A stretch of 11,151 bases of DNA from Actinomycetes bacterium (GTDB lineage Bacteria; Actinomycetota; Actinomycetes; Actinomycetales; Cellulomonadaceae), in assembly GCA_021793115.1 (NCBI GenBank), contig JAJYTJ010000123.1:1-11151 (forward strand). The letters run 5' to 3'. The translations under genes were made by a program, and so were the position numbers. Below are positions 6,771 to 11,151 of this stretch, piece by piece; within the stretch, counting starts at the first letter, position 1, and each line of letters begins with the position of its first letter. The notes under the pieces were generated by a model. That model saw only the letters and a list, made by a program, of their open reading frames with translations, had not been told where the DNA came from and ran no database searches.

Positions 6771-7358
6771 GTGACGGGGGTGCGACAGGCAGCGCCGCGC
6801 GACGACGAGCGGCCCGCGGACGTCGCCGACGTCGTGCCCGTCGGCGGCGGGCGGCCGGGCGACCTCGACGCCGAGTTCACCGCCTTCATGGCCCAGCATG
6901 CCGACGCACTCCTGCACACGGCCTGGCTGCTGGTCGGGAACATGGACCGCGCCGAGGAGCTCACGCAGCAGGCGCTCGTCCGCACCTACGGCGCGTGGCG
7001 GCGCGCCCGGACCGATCCGCTCCCCTACGCGCGCCGCGTCCTGGTCAACCTGCGCATCGACACCTGGCGTCGCCAGCGCCGCGAGGTGCTGACCGACGAG
7101 GTGCCGGAGTCGAGCGCCGCCGCCCGCGGCCACGGCCGCGCCGACGATCGCGACGAGCTGACCCGCGCGCTGGCCCTCCTCACGCCGCGGCAGCGCCGCG
7201 TCGTCGTGCTGCGGTACCTCGCCGACCTCTCCGAGGCCGACGTCGCCGCGGACCTCGGGGTCACACCCGGGACCGTCAAGACGACGGCGTCGCGGGGCCT
7301 GGCCACGCTCCGCGCCGCGCTGCGGGTGCCCGACGAACCCCCGGGAGGTACCCGATGA
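6771..7358 (+). CDS. SigE-family RNA polymerase sigma factor (sigma-70, ECF group)
   Basis: Directs RNA polymerase to a small regulon. Seen, counted from GTG 6771 (195 residues): an acidic leader of about 30 residues, then region 2 (about 34-104) with DAEFTAFMAQHADALLHTAW, AEELTQQALVRTYGAW and the DNA-facing helix YARRVLVNLRIDTWRRQRR. A short linker follows, then region 4 (about 128-185) with LTPRQRRVVVLRYLADLSEADVAADLGV and the helix-turn-helix TPGTVKTTASRGLATLR. There are no additional domains. Family length is about 160-200. GTG 6780 in the same frame is an alternative start. The first GTG coincides with the predicted transcription start, and no ribosome binding site is seen before it, which fits a leaderless message. 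The stop overlaps the next gene (ATGA), indicating coupled translation with its probable regulator. The signal sensed is unknown. Confidence 0.9.
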   Translation: MTGVRQAAPRDDERPADVADVVPVGGGRPGDLDAEFTAFMAQHADALLHTAWLLVGNMDRAEELTQQALVRTYGAWRRARTDPLPYARRVLVNLRIDTWRRQRREVLTDEVPESSAAARGHGRADDRDELTRALALLTPRQRRVVVLRYLADLSEADVAADLGVTPGTVKTTASRGLATLRAALRVPDEPPGGTR

Positions 7359-8941
7359 CCGAGGACTTCGCCGAGACCCTGCGGCGCCTCGACCGCTACC
7401 CCGGCCGCGGCGACCGGCTCGACCCGACGCTCGTCGTGCGCGCCGGGCGCCGCCGGCTGCGCACACGACGCCTCAGCTGGGTCACGGGAGCCGGTGCGCT
7501 CGTGGTCGCGCTGGCCATCGCAGCCCCGGCCCTGCTCGTGGGCCGCCCGACGAGCGTGCCCCCGGTCGGTGGCACGTCACCCGCGCTGACGCAGACGCCC
7601 CGTCCCGTCGGTCACGGGCAGAGCGCGGTGCTGAGCGACGACATCCAGGCCGTGAACGTGCCGGCCACCACGTCGGACGGTGCGCTCGTCGCGGGCGACA
7701 TCGCGGGCTGGAGCCTGTCGGCGACGCCCGCAACCCGCGACCTGCTCCACTGGGGCTGGCCCGGGGTGCGCGTGAGCTGGAGCCGCACCGTCACCGGCGG
7801 CAGCGGAGCCGCGGAGTGGACCCTCGTGGACGGCGCGCCGACGCTCGCGCGGCTCAGCACCGGCCAGGCCGACGACTCGGGTGCGAACGCGGTGGTCGTC
7901 TCCGGCGCCGTCCCCTCCGCCATCCCCGACCCCGAGGTGGTGCTGACCAGTGCGGCGGGCTTCGACCTCGGCTCCCGCGGTGCTGTCACCACGGTCGAGG
8001 TGCCGACCTTCGCGACCCGGGACGGCCGGCTGCTCTACGCCGTGGTGCTCCGCGGCGCAGCGGCGACCCGGTTCGCCGGCGCGGCATGGCAGGTGCTCTT
8101 CGTCGGCTCCGACGGCAAGCCCGTCGTCGCCGGCTGCGGCGCTGCCCCGTGCAACGTCGCCCCGCTGACCTCGTCCGGTCTCGCCGAGGCTCCTCAGGTG
8201 CCGATCACGCGGTTCTCGCCCGCTCCCGCTGCGGCGTCGACCGCGCCCCCAACTCCGACGCCGCCCACGGACGCGCCACCGGACAGACCTGCCCCGCGGC
8301 CCGCTCAGCTGGCGGTGGGCGCCGAGGCCGCCACGGGTCTCTCGAGCCGGGCGGGCAACCTCACGACGGTCGACACGACCGCGACCGGGGAGTACTACCT
8401 CGCGGGCAACCTCGGTGGCGCCTCGGTACGCGTCGGCGTCACCACCTCGAGCGGAGCCCCGCAGATCACGGTGTTCGCCGTGTCCGGCACCGCGACGACG
8501 CTGTCCCCCGCCACCGGGCCCACCTGGGCACCGGTGACGGAGACGATCCCTCAGTCGTGGGCACGTTTCCCGGACGACAAGGCCCGCAGCTTCACCGCGG
8601 GCATCACGCCCTCCGGGGCGCCCCGCGTCTTCCTCGTCGCCACCTGGGGCTTCGACCTGCCGAACGGCAGCCACGCGCACGCGCTCGAGGTGCCGACGTT
8701 CGCACCGCCGGACTCCCTCACCGCTGCGCTGAAGCCGGGTCAGCGCCTGTGGGTGACGAGCGACGTCGGCGCGCCGTCCACGGTCGGGTCTGGGTGGTCC
8801 GGCTACGTCTACGCCTCGAGCGACGGCACCATCGTCGACCCTTCGTGCGCGGACGCCACCGTTCCGCAGGACACGTGCGCTCGCGACGACCTCAGCTGGT
8901 TCGGCGCGTACGACGAGATCCGGGCGCTGCTCGCGAAGTAG
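7355..8941 (+). CDS. One-TM extracytoplasmic protein with duplicated domain, probable partner (anti-sigma) of the SigE-family factor
   Basis: I do not recognise a named family. Seen: 528 residues. Residues 1-42 are a short cytoplasmic segment ending in a basic patch (RAGRRRLRTRRL, 29-40), followed by one membrane helix at about 43-63, so the remaining 465 residues should lie outside. They form two similar halves (about 95-268 and 336-512) joined by a Pro/Ala/Thr-rich linker at 288-317. Shared motifs in the same order are GFDL (202-205, 432-435), EVPTFA (215-220, 445-450) and SDG-x-x-V-x-x-x-C (252-261, 489-498). Each half has two closely spaced cysteines (C261/C266; C498/C508), the only cysteines in the protein. 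The ATGA overlap with the sigma gene and GGGAGG just upstream of the ATG support coupled expression. Its layout suits an anti-sigma factor, but the cytoplasmic part has no His or Cys and so no zinc-binding anti-sigma motif. The role is inferred from position. Confidence 0.8.
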   Translation: MTEDFAETLRRLDRYPGRGDRLDPTLVVRAGRRRLRTRRLSWVTGAGALVVALAIAAPALLVGRPTSVPPVGGTSPALTQTPRPVGHGQSAVLSDDIQAVNVPATTSDGALVAGDIAGWSLSATPATRDLLHWGWPGVRVSWSRTVTGGSGAAEWTLVDGAPTLARLSTGQADDSGANAVVVSGAVPSAIPDPEVVLTSAAGFDLGSRGAVTTVEVPTFATRDGRLLYAVVLRGAAATRFAGAAWQVLFVGSDGKPVVAGCGAAPCNVAPLTSSGLAEAPQVPITRFSPAPAAASTAPPTPTPPTDAPPDRPAPRPAQLAVGAEAATGLSSRAGNLTTVDTTATGEYYLAGNLGGASVRVGVTTSSGAPQITVFAVSGTATTLSPATGPTWAPVTETIPQSWARFPDDKARSFTAGITPSGAPRVFLVATWGFDLPNGSHAHALEVPTFAPPDSLTAALKPGQRLWVTSDVGAPSTVGSGWSGYVYASSDGTIVDPSCADATVPQDTCARDDLSWFGAYDEIRALLAK

Positions 8942-8967
8942 CGCGCCCGGCTCGTCGTGCGACGGCG

Positions 8968-10353
8968 TTACGCCCCGAGGAGCCGCTGCGCGAGGTACCC
9001 GGCCACCTGGTCGAGCGCGACGCGGACCTGCTCCATGGAGTCGCGGTGCCGGATGGTCACGGCCTGGTCCTCGAGCGTGTCAAAGTCGACCGTGATGCAG
9101 AACGGCGTGCCGACCTCGTCCTGCCGGCGGTACCGGCGGCCGATGGCGCCGGCGTCGTCGAAGTCGACGTTCCAGCTCTTGCGCAGCTCGGCGGCCAGGT
9201 CACGGGCCTTCGGCGACAGGGCCTCGTTGCGGCTCAGCGGGAGCACCGCGGCCTTGACGGGCGCCAGGCGCGGGTCCAGACGCAGCACGGTGCGCACGTC
9301 GACGCCGCCCTTGGTGTTGGGCGCCTCGTCCTCGGCGTACGCCTCGACGAGGAACGCCATGAGGGACCGCGTCAGGCCCGCGGCGGGCTCGATGACGTAG
9401 GGGACGTAGCGCTCGCCCTTGGTCTGGTCGAAGTACGACAGGTCAACGCCGGAGTGCTTCGTGTGCGTGGACAGGTCGAAGTCGGTCCGGTTGGCGATGC
9501 CCTCGAGCTCGCCCCACTCGCTGCCGACGAAGCCGAACCGGTACTCGATGTCGACGGTCCGCTTCGAGTAGTGCGACAGCTTCTCCTTCGGGTGCTCGTA
9601 GAGGCGCAGGTTGTCGCGCGAGATGCCGAGGTCCGTGTACCAGCTGGTCCGCGTGTCGATCCAGTACTGGTGCCACTCCTCGTCTGTCCCGGGCTCGACG
9701 AAGAACTCCATCTCCATCTGCTCGAACTCACGCGTGCGGAAGATGAAGTTGCCGGGCGTGATCTCGTTGCGGAAGCTCTTGCCGATCTGGCCGATGCCGA
9801 ACGGCGGCTTCTTGCGCGCCGCGGTGAGCACGTTCTGGAAGTTGACGAAGATGCCCTGCGCCGTCTCCGGCCGCAGGTAGTGCAGGCCCGTCTCGTCCTC
9901 GACCGGGCCGAGGTACGTCTTGAGCATCATGTTGAAGTCGCGCGGCTCGGTCCACTGCCCGCGCGTGCCGCAGTTGGGGCACGGCACGCCCGCCAGGCCA
10001 CCCTCGGGCGCGTGGCCCTTGCGCTCGGTGAACTCGTCGATCAGCTGGTCCTCGCGGAACCGCTTGTGGCAGCTCAGGCACTCGGTGAGCGGGTCGTTGA
10101 ACACCCCGACGTGGCCCGAGGCGACCCACACCATGCGAGGCAGGATGACGCTCGAGTCGAGGCCGACGATGTCGTCGCGGCTGGTGACCATGAACTTCCA
10201 CCACTGCCGCTTGATGTTCTCCTTGAGCTCCACGCCCAGCGGCCCGTAGTCCCACGCGGACCTGGTCCCGCCGTAGATCTCCCCGCTGGGGAAGACGAAC
10301 CCGCGCCGCTTGGCGAGGGAGACGACGTTGTCGAGGCGGGACGAGTCGGCCAC
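8968..10353 (-). CDS. glyS: Glycyl-tRNA synthetase, alpha2 (class II) type
   Basis: Charges tRNA-Gly with glycine in the cytoplasm. Seen: 461 residues, the normal length for the bacterial homodimeric form. [12 protein letters not shown] (18-29) and [11 protein letters not shown] (34-44) are typical of the N-terminus. A zinc site is formed by C92, C95, C125 and C128. [12 protein letters not shown] is at 161-172. Class II motif 2 is [10 protein letters not shown]...[14 protein letters not shown] (191-218), and motif 3 is [14 protein letters not shown] (322-335). The anticodon-binding domain runs from about 365 to the end and includes [21 protein letters not shown]. The start is GTG 10353, with AGGAG 5 bases upstream; the protein then begins ADSSRLDN. 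It is convergent with the sigma/partner genes, with only 26 bases between stops, and lies downstream of the isoprenyl transferase gene on the same strand. Confidence 0.97.
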   Translation of the reverse strand: MADSSRLDNVVSLAKRRGFVFPSGEIYGGTRSAWDYGPLGVELKENIKRQWWKFMVTSRDDIVGLDSSVILPRMVWVASGHVGVFNDPLTECLSCHKRFREDQLIDEFTERKGHAPEGGLAGVPCPNCGTRGQWTEPRDFNMMLKTYLGPVEDETGLHYLRPETAQGIFVNFQNVLTAARKKPPFGIGQIGKSFRNEITPGNFIFRTREFEQMEMEFFVEPGTDEEWHQYWIDTRTSWYTDLGISRDNLRLYEHPKEKLSHYSKRTVDIEYRFGFVGSEWGELEGIANRTDFDLSTHTKHSGVDLSYFDQTKGERYVPYVIEPAAGLTRSLMAFLVEAYAEDEAPNTKGGVDVRTVLRLDPRLAPVKAAVLPLSRNEALSPKARDLAAELRKSWNVDFDDAGAIGRRYRRQDEVGTPFCITVDFDTLEDQAVTIRHRDSMEQVRVALDQVAGYLAQRLLGA

Positions 10354-10405
10354 TGGTGCTCCTGGGTCGGACGGTGCCGCGGCTGGGTGCCGAAGCCAAC
10401 GGCCC

Positions 10406-10434
10406 AGGCTACCGGGCGCACGACGAGCAGTCCG
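10406..10434 (-). promoter_or_regulatory. Candidate sigma-A-type promoter of glyS
   Basis: On the minus strand, CGGACT (10434-10429) and TAGCCT (10411-10406) are 17 bases apart. The -10 fits TAnnnT; the -35 matches TTGACA at only three positions. It would give a leader of about 45 bases. I see no T-box antiterminator or other riboswitch in that leader. Confidence 0.3.
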
Positions 10435-10451
10435 CGCCCGTCCGGGGCGCG
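10433..10451 (-). terminator. GC hairpin downstream of the isoprenyl transferase gene
   Basis: CGCGCCC (10433-10439) and GGGCGCG (10445-10451) form a perfect seven-pair stem with a five-base loop, 26 bases past the stop codon at 10477. There is no T-run after it on the minus strand, so efficiency as an intrinsic terminator is doubtful. It borders the candidate glyS promoter. Confidence 0.4.
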
Positions 10452-10476
10452 CGCCGATCCGATCCGTGGACGAGGG

Positions 10477-11151
10477 TCAGGCGGTGGGGTTGTCGACGGC
10501 CCCGCCGTAGCGGCGGTCGCGGCGGGCGTACTGCTCCACCGCGCGCCACAGGTGGGTGCGGTTGACGTCCGGCCACGGCTCGTCGAGGAAGACCAGCTCG
10601 GCGTAGGCCGCCTGCCACACCATGAAGTTCGACGTGCGCTGCTCGCCGGACGTCCGCAGCAGCAGGTCGACGTCCGGCAGGTCCGGCTCGTCCAGGTGCC
10701 GCTGGATCGTCTTCTCCGTCACGTGGTCCGGGTCCAGCCGGCCCGCGGCCACCTCGCGGGCGATCGCGCGCGCGGCGTCGACGAGCTCGGCGCGGCCCCC
10801 GTAGTTGACGCACATCGTCAACGTGCACGTGGTGTTGTGCCGCGTGAGGCGCTCCGCCTCCTCGAGCTCGGAGATCACCGACCGCCACAGCCGCGGCCGG
10901 CGGCCCGCCCAGCGCACCCGCACCCCCCACGAGTTCATGAGGTCGCGGCGCCGGCGCAGCACGTCCCGGTTGAACCCCATGAGGAACCGCACCTCGTCGG
11001 GCGAGCGCTTCCAGTTCTCGGTGGAGAACGCGTACGCGGACACGTACTCGACGCCGATCTCGATGGCACCGGCCACCACGTCCAGCAGCGAGGCCTCGCC
11101 CGCGGCGTGCCCGGCGGTGCGCGGCAGGCCGCGCGCGTTGGCCCACCGCCC
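10477..11151 (-). CDS. uppS: Isoprenyl transferase (cis-prenyl diphosphate synthase, UppS family), 5' end cut by window edge
   Basis: Adds isopentenyl units in cis to make the long-chain polyprenyl diphosphate that carries cell-wall precursors. Seen: 224 residues, beginning at the window edge inside the family's first signature: [15 protein letters not shown] follows directly from the usual HMDGN, so the catalytic Asp is just outside. Other conserved parts are [33 protein letters not shown] (central, isopentenyl diphosphate contacts), and near the end [26 protein letters not shown], whose Arg/Ser residues bind diphosphate, followed by EPWPDV. The reading frame is intact and continuous across the edge; an internal GTG near 11079 is not the real start. 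About 30 N-terminal residues are missing. Product chain length (C50 in some actinobacteria, C55 in others) cannot be decided. It is upstream of glyS with a 123-base gap, an arrangement known in actinobacteria. Confidence 0.95.
   Translation of the reverse strand, partial: GRWANARGLPRTAGHAAGEASLLDVVAGAIEIGVEYVSAYAFSTENWKRSPDEVRFLMGFNRDVLRRRRDLMNSWGVRVRWAGRRPRLWRSVISELEEAERLTRHNTTCTLTMCVNYGGRAELVDAARAIAREVAAGRLDPDHVTEKTIQRHLDEPDLPDVDLLLRTSGEQRTSNFMVWQAAYAELVFLDEPWPDVNRTHLWRAVEQYARRDRRYGGAVDNPTA

Noticed and set aside
8953..8964. CGTCG-TG-CGACG inverted repeat between the convergent genes as a bidirectional terminator
   Set aside because: Only about four pairs can form with a realistic loop, and there is no T-run on either strand.
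10354..10476. T-box or other riboswitch in the glyS leader
   Set aside because: The gap is too short for a full T-box, and I see no conserved T-box sequence or antiterminator-like structure.

Overview
The window looks like chromosomal DNA from a high-GC actinobacterium. GC is very high, third codon positions are almost always G or C, and GTG starts are common. It carries an alpha2-type glycyl-tRNA synthetase next to a Z-type prenyl diphosphate synthase, a DUF222/13E12 protein behind an actinobacterial LexA box, and a SigE-family sigma factor. A member of Cellulomonadaceae or a close Micrococcales relative is my best guess, made from protein flavour and not from a search.

Layout. Positions 1-357 (minus): start of a DUF222/HNH-type gene cut by the window edge, with a perfect SOS box just upstream. 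Positions 477-1649 (minus): dusB-type tRNA dihydrouridine synthase. Positions 1788-3326 (minus): DUF2079 polytopic membrane protein. Positions 3509-4969 (minus): M20 metallopeptidase. Positions 5070-6581 (minus): 14-TM-type MFS transporter. A divergent intergenic region (6582-6770) then separates it from two plus-strand genes overlapping by ATGA: a SigE-family sigma factor (6771-7358) and a one-TM extracytoplasmic protein (7355-8941), probably its regulator. Convergent to these are glyS (8968-10353, minus) and the 5'-truncated isoprenyl transferase gene (10477-11151, minus).

How it works together. Most genes are housekeeping: translation (dusB, glyS) and cell-wall lipid carrier synthesis (uppS). 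The accessory interest is in three places. The sigma/partner pair has an ECF-like promoter that would make a leaderless mRNA, and its partner protein has an internally duplicated extracytoplasmic domain and no zinc-finger anti-sigma motif. The MFS-M20 gap holds a 20-bp perfect palindrome flanked symmetrically by two more half-sites. The DUF222 gene has an SOS operator. No tRNA, rRNA, CRISPR array, insertion sequence or complete mobile element was seen, and no gene-free stretch exceeds about 200 bases.
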